From: Siphonodentalium dalli
Lineage: Eukaryota > Mollusca > Scaphopoda > Gadilida > Siphonodentaliidae
Direction: 5' to 3'
Assembly: GCA_032622095.1 (NCBI GenBank)
Contig: CP136064.1
Coordinates: 145,407,954 to 145,471,953, forward strand
DNA: 64,000 bases
This document shows positions 1 to 11,368 of the stretch, piece after piece. Within the stretch, counting starts at the first letter, position 1. Every line of letters begins with the position of its first letter. The position numbers were made by a program, and so were the translations under genes. The notes beneath the pieces were generated by a model that saw only the letters and a list, made by a program, of their open reading frames with translations, ran no database searches and was not told the origin of the DNA.

Positions 1-379
1 ATTTAGGTTTAGAGGGTGTCAGGTTTGACATTTCCGTTGGAAATGTTTGAGGTACCATTTGGAAAGTTCAACTGGGAGGGGGGTTGCAAAGTAGTATTTC
101 GAGAACATTTGACTTTGGTCTGGTTCAAGGTACATACATTTGGAAATATCAAGGTATCTACATGTACTAGTAGCCACCTCCCCGGTTATAAGGTATAAGA
201 ACACATTGGCTACATGGATGCGACTAGAGATCTCAATTGTGGGGGGGTCTCCAACGATAACTTACTATTATTATCACAGCTCTCAGTTAGTGGCCAAGAC
301 ATAAATGCAAAAATAATGAAAAGCACCATCAACTATAGTATAAAATTGCACAAAACCTGTTATTTATCAACATTTTGTT
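1..379. other. Gene-free stretch
   Basis: AT-rich DNA with no recognisable coding signal, repeat terminus or RNA gene. Short opposing ORFs of about 60 codons overlap one another, which is expected by chance in this composition. Confidence 0.5.
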
Positions 380-587
380 CAACGAAATTTTACCGGTTTG
401 TCAAATATCTGACACAAAAAGCCACTTGATTTTAGAGTTATCCATCTTTGCCTGCAATTTGGTCAATGAAATTCTTCTCGATGACTCTATTTTGCCGGTT
501 TGTCAAATATCTGACACAAAAAGCCACTTGATTTTAGAGTTATCCATCTTTGCCCGCAATTTAGTCAATGAAATTCTTCTCGTTGAC
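380..587. repeat. Two-unit 102-bp tandem duplication
   Basis: The phrase CCGGTTTGTCAAATATCTGA starts at 393 and again at 495, a period of 102 bp, and the two units are almost identical. Because 102 is a multiple of three, the duplication stays open in one frame and yields a duplicated short peptide. I see no other coding evidence. Confidence 0.85.
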
Positions 588-3530
588 TGTCTATTGGGCC
601 ACTATAATTAAAATAATAGATTTATAACATCGATATCTGATCACTCTGAGCTGTGGTGGGTGGGTTCCTCGACTCGAATCAAATATTTTTTACCCCCGAA
701 GTCAAGGAAATAGTAATTTGCGACCGTTAATTCGGATTGAGTACCTTTAAGATCTAACAGCAACCATATCTAAACCCCACTACAATCTGGGACTAATATA
801 TGTTATACATGTATTAGTCCCAGCTACAATCAGTGAACCTGATGAATAATTTTAACAGCATCTGAAAATGAAAGAAACATCCCACACCTTGTCTACGATA
901 TAATGAAAGCCATAATTGTAAATCAATCAGCTCTTCGTGTACCGGTATACATGTATATGTACACATATTGGACCCACATGAATTGCTATATTCTCCATAT
1001 TAATTTAAAACGAGCGCACCACTTTAACAAACTCATTATTGAGTATTATATCAATAGCGATGTGTTTGTTAAAGTGGCAAGGTCATTTTAAATTTATACT
1101 CCTTTTAACATCAATAGGCCTACACAATCATTCGTTGCATAACTTTCATTAAATTTTCCTAGTACTGAATATAAACAGTACTGGTACAATAACACTAGCA
1201 GTACTGGAACCGACCATACTGTAGGTGTCTGGCCTGTTTATTACCTTTTTAATTTGTTCTGATACATCAGGTTATTATAATAAGATGATAGTTCATTCAG
1301 ACAACATCCTCTAAGTTGCCTAATAATAGAGACAAACTAATAATAGTGATGGTGGGATTTTTTAGCTACATGTAAAATTAATAATAGTAACCACAGCAAT
1401 TTCACTCTATGTCTCTTTAAAAGTGATCTGATCATGGGAAGTGTTCTCCAAATATAATAACAGTGTTGACACTATCATATTATTGACACTATTATTGCAC
1501 ATGAGAGTACTGTTACTAGTACATGTAGATGCTAATATGAGTAAGTCATTATCAAGTCTGGTTCTTCTTCAATTCAACTATCATAGTGATATTCAACTAC
1601 ATGTATTATATCTTAATTGTACTACCATACACAATGTATACTGGTACGGTATATACGTAAACTCCAGGTTTTCTCTATTTTTACTAAAACTTCATGGAAT
1701 CATCTCACTTCGTAATGCACAACCACTTAAAATGTACATGTATATAACACTATAATTTTAACAGAGCAAATGAGAAGGCATCATATTCCAATATAAAAAG
1801 AATTCTACAGCTTATTACAGGAGACCTGTTTATTTCATAATGGCAGAAGTACATGTGCATGTACCGGTATGCCATTTGAATGACATTATAAATAACTTCT
1901 CACCAAGATGATTTCAAAATTCTAACTACTAGTACAAGTAAATCAGTTAAATAATCAAAAATGCCAGCACCGATATATATACTGTACTTAGTACATGTAG
2001 TAAGTAGGTACCGTACATGAGATATTTTCACCACTTCATAATAGTTGAATATATACGGTACATGTACCGGTACAATGGAATTCAAGTTGTGTCAGACCTG
2101 TTGTTTGGCATAAACAATGTACCAGTAAGTGACTTTTGTGATCACTGTTAGTCATTGATTTTGATAACATAAGTTCATGATTTTTACAAAATAATTTTAA
2201 TGAATCAAAACCATGTGCAGCCGCATGTGTAACATGTAACTGTCTTTGTCCATTAGTCATTATCCAAGTCTGGTTTAGTCTTGATCTAATGATCAAAGGC
2301 GGAATGTTACTAGTATGTACCGGTAACTTATGATCATGATCCGGGAGTCTGGTGAATTATAATCCATTTCACAGCATTGTCCATGTCTGCATGTTTCATG
2401 ACATGTTTGGTAAACATCCTCACTCGATTCACTGACACTGGTGAGTGGTGCCATTGCCATTCTGATTCTCCAATCTCCATATCATGTTCTACCCTTCACA
2501 AGTTCACACACATGTAGCTACTGTACTTCTAATCAGTCTAATGTACTATGCAGAATGATAGAATCTGAATGAACATTCAATGAACTTTTACGGCAGCAGC
2601 GTTGACTGCATTTCAGCGTTGACTGCATTTCAGCATTGAAGGGCTGAGGAGTCCAGAATAGAACTATAATCATCATATTTTGCAATAATCATTACATTCA
2701 CATTGTTTGCATTCTTCCATTGCCTTGGGTCAATCAGTGCTATTCACTTATTCGAGTCAATGTCCATGATAATAACAGTTGAATACGGCATAGCCTGACC
2801 TGCCACACTCAGTGACTCACACACCGTGTCTGTGACCAGTCCAGTGTTAGTTCAGTCATGAACGTAGTGCGTATCCTTCTACGCTGGAAGCAGCAATCTG
2901 CGAAAGCGGTCATGTTGACCAACTTGAACTTCACCAAGTCCAGTGTGCGATATTCGGATTGGTCCCGTCACTTCACATGATATTTTCTGATAATTAAGCG
3001 GTATTTCTAACATCCAAACGGGTTAAAACAGTCTATATCTAATCCGTTGTGTACACGAAAGAATGAGATACACATTTTCTGCGAATAATGAACGAAACAA
3101 GCAGATATGACAGATGAAAAAACTATTTATTTTTAACACATAAAAATTCCACACCGGAAGTGCAGGGTGGCGAATACGGACTGTGAAATAACGTACTAAC
3201 TCTGGGAACAATTTATCCCCAATTTCATGCACAAGAATGTTTAAACATTATCATAACATATTCGACTTGTTTTTAATTTGTTTTCATGAAAAGGAATGAT
3301 AAAAGGCACAATAAACATATCTAGAACGACAAATAAATCCAAATTAGCCATTTCCCCGTAAAATTTCGGTCAGGCAAGCGAGGTACAAAAATGTATGAAT
3401 CTGAGTACGAAAGTCAGAGTGTTCCTCTATCGTATTGCAATAATCGCCAACCTATTATAATATAAAAAAGCTATGCAGGGGGATAACTCGGAAAAAAAAT
3501 TATTGTTGCGGAAAAAGTCTCATTGTGAGA
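588..3530. other. Gene-free region rich in ACCGGT and TACATGTA palindromes
   Basis: About 3 kb without a supportable gene. The motifs ACCGGTA, TACATGTA and ACTAGT recur, especially at 930-2340. A short direct duplication of an ~18-bp phrase lies near 2600-2635. ORFs reach at most about 100 codons, overlap on both strands and match no family I recognise. It could be intergenic or intronic. Confidence 0.4.
787..823. repeat. 37-bp hairpin
   Basis: CTGGGACTAATA at 787 is followed, after a 13-nt spacer, by its exact reverse complement TATTAGTCCCAG ending at 823. It could be a relic of a small inverted-repeat element. Nothing around it suggests an intrinsic terminator or an RNA gene. Confidence 0.7.
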
Positions 3531-3539
3531 CTTTAATGT

Positions 3540-3850
3540 TAAAAAAGTGACGGTGTTATGCAAAGGATTTGGTTTTGGTTAGGCTTGTATGTATGACTAG
3601 GCTCGTCGAAAGGGTTATGGTAAGGGTCCAAGGTATGGATATGGTTTGCAGGAGGGCAATGACTATGGTCAGAGGTCATGGTATTTATTGGGTTAGAGTT
3701 AAGTGCTGTGGATAGGGCTATAAAAATGGTTATGATTATCGATTGGCTACGATTAAGGTTGTGCTTATCGAAATATTAGGGTCATGGAGTGGTTTATGGG
3801 TAAGGATTGGATAGGGGTGGGTAGAGTGTTAAATTAAGGATGGGGACCGG
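3540..3850. repeat. G/T-skewed degenerate simple repeat
   Basis: The plus strand is strongly G/T-rich and cytosine-poor, with irregular GGTTAGG, GGTTATGG and GGGTAAGG phrases. It resembles a decayed short-period repeat. It is not a clean telomeric TTAGGG array: there is no constant period. Confidence 0.5.
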
Positions 3851-4095
3851 GAATTTATATGGAAGTATCAAAATTCTGCAGGCCAGAATTTTAACCTCTA
3901 GTTATACTTCCATGGTGTAACCAAGGAAGTATATTGTTTTTCTACTGTGGCCGTTTTCTGTTTAATTGGAAATACTCAGAAACTAATGGGAGGAGGACCG
4001 CGAAATTTCTAGGGAATGTAGGCATTTAAGGGATACGCAAAAAAAAGATATCGCTTCATCGCAGATTGAAATTTAAAAAAAAAAAATTTCTCTCT

Positions 4096-4432
4096 ATTAT
4101 TATTATTATTAAAATACTCCGCACTTTTACAATAACTATATTTCGGAAAGTTTAAGCAGTAGCAAACTAAATGTTGGTATGTATGTTAGGGCTAACGAGT
4201 TCTAACTAATCGTCATATAACGAATATTGCCCTCGCTTGAGTCGCTTCCCTCCTGTAGTTATCTCCCTTTATCTGAAAAAAATGCCATTTTACTATCTCG
4301 GAAATTATGAGGAGCAGGGCATCCAAATTTGGACCATATGCACACCTCGATATGCCATACTGGTCACGGGCATCAAAACTTGTGTCCGCGTTTTCCCCGC
4401 GGAGTTACCGCCCACAGATAGGCACACACCAT
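4096..4432 (+). repeat. Dispersed repeat, copy A
   Basis: This stretch begins with (ATT)n followed by AAAATACTCC and runs to a phrase ending ATAGGCACAC. It is closely repeated in the same orientation at 7050-7372. It contains GTTATCTCCCTTTATCTG, a phrase related to other places here (9113, 59205) and characteristic of molluscan interspersed repeats. Both copies encode the same short peptide in one frame, but that follows from DNA similarity and is not taken as a gene. Confidence 0.75.
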
Positions 4433-4829
4433 ACACCAGGATGAATAAACTGAGGTTTTTTTTGATTTTTTTTATAATTCCAGCGGGGGGGGGGGGGTGG
4501 GGTCGGAAAAAAAATACAGGATACAAGGACCGGGTGGGTGGGTGTCCCCGAGCCCGGTATGCAGATTTTTTTCTGATGTCATGCATTTTTTTTCCAAAAT
4601 CATTTCTAAGACAAATTACAGCTTCAAAATGAATTGAAACAACCAGATTCATATAGTAGTGCATGCTATAGCCTTATACAAGTGAGGGGGGGGCTATATA
4701 TTTAATTTTTTTGTCCACAATTTCTGCCTTTAACAGTTGAAACCATGTGGTGGGTCCGGTTGTAATGAAAAAAAATCCATTCTCATAGTTTATCATGGCT
4801 TTTAACTTATTATACATAGAGGATACCTG
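4433..4829. other. Gene-free stretch with poly-G tract
   Basis: Contains a run of more than ten G at about 4484-4496 and homopolymer A and T runs. No coding or terminus signal seen. Confidence 0.4.
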
Positions 4830-4958
4830 CGTGTTTTGAGTGAATACCGGAAGTATCTCATGAGATAATGGAATCATCACGAGTTAGGCCACGAGTGATG
4901 ATTCCAGTATCTCACTGTGACCACGAATGAGGTAATTCTGGTATTCACTCAAAACACG
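4830..4958. mobile_element. Imperfect hairpin, MITE-like
   Basis: CGTGTTTTGAGTGAATACC at 4830 is mirrored by GGTATTCACTCAAAACACG ending at 4958. The arms continue inward with mismatches through GTATCTCA and GGAATCATCAC. The total is about 129 bp with a short central loop. This is the shape of a palindromic MITE or solo hairpin element. I could not define a TSD. Confidence 0.6.
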
Positions 4959-5455
4959 AAGGTTTTCTTTTTGTTATATGCGCTATTTACTAAAATAGAT
5001 CTTGGAATTAATTCAAAATCGAACTGATTCCGATTTTATATAAAAATGGATAAATACCAACACCCCGTCCGATCTATGCACAGACATTCCATGTATAGCA
5101 CTCTACACTGCCAATTTGTTAAGTGTTTCGACAATTTTGTTACACCATGTTTACGAACTGGTGATTTGCGCAATAATAACGTGTTGTTCACTGATTGGAG
5201 CATTAAAAGGCTCCAGATTCAATCTCAGCATCTTAAAGTGGGTATTTTACCTTTATAACCATAAATATTTGGGTTTTTAAAAGTTTTGTCACTGGTTTTG
5301 TTGGCATATTTTTCAGCCATGTGCTTTGTTTGTTTATTTTTTGTGGGTGTACTTGATCAGCGTTTTCTCAGTTCCGGTGCAGACACAATGAGATACCCTT
5401 ACCCTGCCAACAACACATTATTTAGTAGAATTTACAAGATTTTCATCTATTTTGA
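4959..5455. other. Gene-free stretch
   Basis: No recognisable coding sequence, terminus or RNA gene. Short ORFs of about 65-70 codons here match nothing I recognise. Confidence 0.35.
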
Positions 5456-5575
5456 GGGTGGGTGTCCCAGACCTGGGTAGAAAAAACTTACGGTCCCGGG
5501 TGGGTGTCCCAGACATGGGTGGAAAAAACTTACATTCCCGGGGTGGTGGGTCCCCAAAACTGAAAAACACAAAAT
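5456..5575. repeat. ~42-bp tandem repeat, about 2.5 units
   Basis: GGGTGGGTGTCCCAGAC starts at 5456 and 5498, and a degenerate third unit begins near 5540. Each unit carries a run of A followed by CTTAC. A related GGGTGGGTGTCC phrase occurs at about 4533, so the motif belongs to a dispersed repeat. Confidence 0.7.
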
Positions 5576-5799
5576 TTCCACCTTGTATCCGTGATTGTTT
5601 TCCTGACCCCCCCCCCCCTGATTCCAGCGCTATTATTTTTTTATGGCATATTCCAAATGGGAAGAGTGATTCGGACCCGAGTATACCACTTAAAAGTTTT
5701 TTCTCCCAGGCATTTCCGCTATACTGGGAACGGAAAAATTGCACCTACTTTTCCCTAAGTTTGACCACTATACTCTGAAAGCAGCTTGCCAAACGGAGT

Positions 5800-6480
5800 T
5801 TACGAGTCGGGGTGGGTTGAGACTTTTGGAAAATTCACCGAAAATCGTAAAGGGGCAAAATTCGAACATCGAGCTACAATGTTTTTGACTAGTGCATTTG
5901 ATGTGTATTGTTCACGAGCATCTAGAATGTGATTTTCTAATTTTTAGAGGGAACGGGCTAATGAAGGAGCGAGTTTAGAGCAGGAGCACGTACGTCGGTA
6001 TACTGTAGGTACGCCTCCCAAATTTGACGCTCTGTCGGGTGGGTTCAGATTTTGCAAATTCCACCGAAAATCAAATGGGGAAAATTACTCCAAAAATCAG
6101 ATATTGAGATAACAACTTTTCGACAAGTGGTTGTGGTTAGTAGTATCCACGCGCAAGATTAGTACGATTTTCATAGTTTTAGAGTGGACGGTTTAACCCC
6201 GGTAGCGTGTAAAGTTAACGGGATATATATACACCGATATATTATAGGTAAGCCCACTCTACTATGAAAGTAACCTGCCTAACGGAGAGCGTGCGTACGC
6301 CCCGGGGAGGGTCGAGGCTTTTGGGAAATTCCACCGAAACTCGTAAAAGGGAAAAAATGGAAAATCGCGAATCCAGTGTTTTATATTTGAACACTGCATG
6401 TGTTTGGTAGTATATACGGAAAACATTAGTTTTAGAGCGGACGGGTAGCACTCAGCTAGCATTATCGATTGTGATACAGT
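5800..6480 (+). repeat. Diverged tandem units of about 225-270 bp
   Basis: The phrase AAATTC(C)ACCGAAA recurs at about 5831, 6056 and 6327. Each is preceded by a GGGTGGGTT-like phrase and followed about 120 bp later by TTTTAGAG and ACGGG. Three decayed units of one repeat are therefore head to tail. The final unit joins the longer direct repeat that starts near 6418. Confidence 0.6.
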
Positions 6481-7049
6481 TTACTCTATTACAAAGACGT
6501 TAATGACTGTAGTGTAGCAATGATATATTGAAATACTCATTAATTAATTAACTAAGCGTTCTTTCCTCCGCCATTAAAACTAAAAGATTCTGAATCCCAA
6601 ACTGAAAGAACTATCCAATAAATGCGAAATAACAGTTATGGTATGTTAATATGCTTTACATCCTTTTGATCTACTGCATGTCGATTACGATATAATCAGA
6701 CATGCCAAATTTCGTGACAGTTGAACAGGATTTGGATGTCCTGGGAGTGGTTAAAGTTACCCCTAAAATGTTTCCCTACCGAATATAAATGAACTGATTG
6801 GCTGGGGTGAATGGTGGTTCAGTTGGTCAGGACCATGATGCATTAGACTGTCATTAATCATCAACTCTGGGTCGAACCAAAATGACATAAACCTTTGGAA
6901 GATATATCTTATTTAGAAATGTCAATGCAAGCCCACCATCATATCACAAAGCACCAATATGCAATCGCATGAAGAGGAATACACATAACACACCCATGGA
7001 ATGGGATACCATGGAAGTATATCTGATTCCATGGAATCTGACCTCTAGT
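6418..7049 (+). repeat. ~620-bp direct repeat, copy 1
   Basis: From TTTTAGAGCGGACGGGTA to an (ATT)n tail, this segment is repeated in the same orientation at 8215-8838 with scattered substitutions and small indels. Shared phrases include CCTTTTGATCTAC, GATATAATCAGACA and GGGTCGAACCAAA. The tail carries ACCATGGAAGTATATCTGAT in both copies. No ORF is conserved across the pair, so I treat it as a non-coding interspersed or segmentally duplicated repeat. Confidence 0.8.
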
Positions 7050-7372
7050 TATTATTATTATTAAAATACTCCACACTTTTACAATCACTGTATTTCGGAA
7101 AGTATAAGCAGTAGCACACTAACAGTTGGTAAGTGTGTTGGGGCAAATGAGTTATATGCCTTAGTCGCATAACGAATATTGTCTGCGCTTTCCTCGCGGA
7201 GTTATCTCCCTTTATCTGAAAAAATGCCATTTTACTATCTCGGAAATTATGAGGAGCAGGGCATTCAAATTTGGACCATATGCACACCTCGATATGCCAT
7301 ACTGGCCACGGGCATCAAAACTTGTGTCCGCGCTTTCCCTGCGGAGTTACCGCCCATAGATAGGCACACCTA
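7050..7372 (+). repeat. Dispersed repeat, copy B
   Basis: Second copy of the repeat at 4096-4432, same strand, differing by substitutions and small indels. It directly follows the 620-bp repeat, so both may be parts of one larger composite unit. Confidence 0.75.
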
Positions 7373-8214
7373 TAATTGATTGTACTCAGATGTCTTCCCT
7401 TCACATTCCTCTTGCTTATTGTCAGTTCTGAGCCAAAACGAAAACTGGACAGGGTCGGTCTAATATTTTTACATTGGGGTGGGGGGGGGGGGGGGGCAAA
7501 TTTTACGATTTTGTGCTTTCGTTACGATACTCGTCTGTGTAAGTATATGGCTTAACTGAGTAAAGCTGATCATATACCACGAAACTTTTTAAAAATCTGA
7601 ATAGAAATGCGAGAGTTGTGGGCCCTAAAAATGACAAATTTTGGGGCAATCGGCTGGTGACCATATCTCCTTTAAAACGGACAAACTTTGGAGATAGCCA
7701 CATACTTCTAAACGTCAATAATGAATAGTTCTAGGTGTGTGACAAATTTGGTGAGTGTCGGTTCAGTATTGTGGGTCCGGATAGGGTTGGTGCGTGGTAC
7801 CATTTTATGTTTCGTCCCCGAATTAGATGAAACTTGGAATATAACATCTACCGTTTGATCACGAAACAGAAAACAGATCGTAAATCCGTTTGAAAATGGT
7901 GGAGGTTTTGGACGTTAAAGATTGAAATTGGCCCAATATGTTTGTCAATAACCAAAATGCTATTCGTCTCTTAATCAGATGAGATTTATAACATATGATC
8001 TAGGGGAGTTGCAGATCACAGAACTGAAAACAATTTTAAAATCCATTCGAAAATAACGAAGTTACGGGCTCTCAAAGTTCGCATTGTGTGCCAGGTTGAC
8101 AATTTCCTAATCTCGTCACCTAATTTCGAGTCAGGGGTGGGTTCAATTACAAACACGTCAGATAAAAATACACATGCCAGGAAACATATAATCACAATAT
8201 TTAACATTTTTGTT
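7373..8214. other. Gene-free repeat-derived stretch with poly-G
   Basis: Contains a G-rich run at about 7480-7496 and degenerate units with ATTCGAAAATAACGAAGTTAC-like phrases resembling those at 9480-9530. It probably derives from the same tandem family as 5800-6480. No coding signal. Confidence 0.4.
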
Positions 8215-8838
8215 CTAAGTTTTAGAGCGGACGGGTAAGCACTCAGCTAACGTTATCGACTGTGATAGTTATATCTCGATTTCAGTTATCTCTCTATTAC
8301 AAAGATACTAACGACTCTGTCTAGCGATGACGCACAGAAATACATATAGTATTAATTAACTAAGCGGCCACCAATAAAACTTCTGAATCCGAATCTGAAA
8401 GAATTATCCAAAAAATGCGAAATAACAGAGTTATGGTACATTAATATGCTTTATATCCTTTTGATCTACATATAGATTACGATATAATCAGACACGCGAA
8501 ATTTCGTGACCGTTTAACAGGATTTGGGCGTCATGGGAGGGGTTATGATTAGCCCTAGAATGTATCCATACCGAATAAAACTGAATGTTTGGCTCGGGTG
8601 AACGGTGGCTCAATTGGTCTGGACCATGATGCATGAGACTGTCATTTAACAATCAACACAGGGTCGAACCAAATGACATAAACTTTGGAATATATATCTA
8701 ATTTAGAAATGTCAATTCAAGTCCACCATCAGGATACAAAACACCAGTATATGAAGAGTAACACACATATCAACAGAACACACACATGGAATGTGATACC
8801 ATGGAAGTATATCTGATTACATGGGATCATATCTCTAA
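8215..8838 (+). repeat. ~620-bp direct repeat, copy 2
   Basis: Same-orientation partner of 6418-7049. It begins TTTTAGAGCGGACGGGTA, ends at ATGGAAGTATATCTGATTAC, and is followed by (TTA)n. Confidence 0.8.
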
Positions 8839-8987
8839 TTATTATTATTATTATAATTTTTCTCTATTATTATTATTTTTATTATTAGTATTATTATTAT
8901 TATTATTCTTTATTCTTCTTAGCAATTTTATAACGAGCATAGCTCAGTAAGTACAAGAGCTAGAAAGCTGAAACTTTGTATATATAG

Positions 8988-9062
<75 letters not shown>
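8838..9062. repeat. (TTA)n and long (TA)n microsatellites
   Basis: TTA repeats at about 8838-8910 and an almost uninterrupted TA run of about 75 bp at 8985-9062. Such runs are mutation-prone and the assembled length may be unreliable. Confidence 0.9.
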
Positions 9063-9063
<1 letters not shown>

Positions 9064-9914
9064 GCTCTAGTGCTTAGGCATATTGGGAATCATGTCCTCA
9101 CCTAACTTGCAGAGTTATCTCCCTTTATGTGAAAATATAGTGTTTTCAGAACTCCGAAAATATAGGGAGTACAGCACTGAAATTTGTCGATATCCACTGA
9201 AGCATGAGCACATAACAAACTTTGTCCGCCTTTCCTCTCCAGAGTTATCTCTCGTATATAGGTCAACCTCGAAATCTGATCGCCTGTCCTAATAAAGCAA
9301 GAACGATAGCTGGATTTAGTTTATATGGTGGTGCTGGCCGTTGTCAATATACAGCACACAAATATTTTGGAAAGGGTCGGACTTACATTTTTTTGGTTAG
9401 GGTGCCGAAATTTCCCCACAAGAAATAATGCTGTTGATATCCACCAAACTCGATCAATGCGTTCTTGTAGGAGAAAGAATTTTGAAAATTCCTTGAAAAA
9501 TAACAGAGTTATGGCCCTTCGAAATTCATATTTCATATTCGTGTTCCTGTTGTGACTACCCCATGTCAAACCCAAACCGGAGCATTGACTGACCAACTGA
9601 TAAGAAACCGCCATGAATTTGTCTATTCAATATGTAATGCACGAACTATGAACGAATGTTGTATACATATGCTCATATCTCATTCAACAAACTATCCCTA
9701 TCAAAGACGCGGCCGTACCTTTCATCACGTCTTCTTCAAATATTTATTCATAAAATTCCAAGGAATCCAGAGTCCAAAACGGGTCCAAATCGACCTGTTC
9801 CAGAAACGTCGTTCATTTTGTTTTCAATTTTTGAAAAAGACTCAATTATTTCAACCTAAACTTTTTGGACCAAGTGAAAAGAGCTCTTCAAAAAATTTCC
9901 GCTTATATATATAA
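9063..9914. other. Repeat-derived stretch with molluscan-type phrases
   Basis: Contains GAGTTATCTCCCTTTATG at about 9112 and AACAGAGTTATGGCCCTT at about 9503, both common phrases in molluscan interspersed repeats. An ORF of 120 codons starting at 9552 and smaller overlapping ones match no known family. I do not call them genes. Confidence 0.4.
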
Positions 9915-10509
9915 CTAGCAGGTGACCCGACTTCGTCCGGGATTTGACCTTGAACTGACCATTTTGAAGGTCAAGGTCAGGTCGGAGTCACGATTTGACC
10001 CGTCCAAAACACTCCCCGGACAAAAGTATCCCTAGGTATTTCGTCGAAATCCGTCAGTTTTACCCGATTTGACCTTGAATTGACCATTTTGAAGGTCAAG
10101 GTCAGGTAGGGGTCACAATTTGACTGGTCCATGAGACTTCCCGGACAAAAGTGCTCATAGGTAGCAAGTTTGCACTCAATCGGTAGGGCAGTTTTCGAGT
10201 CTATAACGGACACACACATACATATATATCATTTGTGGGTACCAGATTTGACCCGTCCAAAAAACACTCCCCGGACAAAAGTATCCCTAGGTATCAAATT
10301 TCGTCGAAATCCGTCGAAAGGCGCGATTTGACATTGAATTGACCATTTTGAAGGTGAATGGCAGGTCGGGGTCACGATTTGACTCGTCCAAAACACTCCT
10401 CGGACAAAAGTACCCCTAGGTATCAAATTTCGTCGAATCCGTCCGGCAGTTTACCCGGCCATTGTTAACAAACAAACAAACAGACAGAAGTCCCAAAATA
10501 TATAGTAGA
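9915..10509 (-). mobile_element. Non-autonomous Helitron (127-bp-unit subfamily)
   Basis: Read on the minus strand, the element starts TCTACTATATATTTTGGG at 10509. It ends with the hairpin CCCGGACGAAGTCGGG, a short spacer and CTAG at 9918-9915, followed by T. This is the Helitron pattern: 5' TC, subterminal 3' hairpin, CTRR, and insertion next to T with no TSD. The inside has degenerate ~127-bp tandem units with the phrase GACCATTTTGAAGGT. There is no Rep-helicase gene, so it would need an autonomous relative. Confidence 0.8.
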
Positions 10510-11368
10510 CTAGCAGGTTAGCCCGCCACTGGTGGCGTTCGTCAGAAACATGACAATTTTTAATGTTTTTAATTAATTTTTTAATTAAATTTTTTTTTTC
10601 AATGAGTTAATATTAATTTTTTGTTTATAACATGAGTTAATTGTGCATTTTTAATTTACCGGATTTTTTAATTAATTTTTTTGATTAATTTTTTAATTTA
10701 ATTTTTGGTTTAACCCCCGAAGTGGCGTTTGCGGTGATTTTGATATTTTTTGTTTCTGGCGGAAAAATTTACCCGATGAAATCCCCCCCTTCCTAGGAAC
10801 GACAGACAACGCATTCTTTTTTTCTTTCTTTTTTAACCCGCCCGTACCGTCCTATTGTCATGAAATCTCTCTGCATAACATTTCGAGCGATAACATTGCA
10901 TTGCATTGAAAACAAACGCTTCCCGTCGTGAAATCTCTCTGCATAATATTTCGAGTCTGCCGTACCCGTCCTAATGTCGTGAACTATCTCTGCATAATAT
11001 TTCGAGCGATAACATTGCATTGAATGGAAAACAAACGCTTTCCGTCGTGAAATCTCTCTGCATAATATTTCGAGCTATTCCGTCATACAGATAAGTAGAT
11101 AGCGAAAACGACGCTCTTTATATAGACACTGCGGAAAACGAACGCTCTTTATATATCAACGCTATTAACTCCGAAGTGCCGATTGCGGTGATTTTGATGA
11201 TTGGGAAGGGAGAAACGGTGCTCTGAGCTTCTCCAAAACGTGACCACGGCGGTGTCCGTGGGATTTTACACTTATATACGAAATTTGAGCTCGATGGGTG
11301 CAGTCGTTTTCGATTCTATAAAGTACACACATATATATATACGAAAGTCTCAAAATATATAGTATAGA
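10510..11368 (-). mobile_element. Non-autonomous Helitron abutting its neighbour
   Basis: On the minus strand it starts TCTATACTATATATTTTGAG at 11368 and ends with a CGCCAC/GTGGCG hairpin and CTAG at 10513-10510. That end lies directly against the 5' TC of the 9915-10509 element. The inside is AT-rich near the 3' end and holds repeated phrases such as GAAATCTCTCTGCATAA. The 5' part, around 11160-11340, is shared with 35190-35400. Confidence 0.75.

Noticed and set aside
3540-3850. Telomere or interstitial telomeric repeat
   Set aside because: GGTTAGG-like words are irregular with no constant 6-bp period.
4237-4632. 131-codon ORF sharing a peptide with an ORF at 7179-7379
   Set aside because: The shared part lies inside a non-coding dispersed DNA repeat; the rest runs through poly-G and simple sequence, and the opposite strand is equally open.
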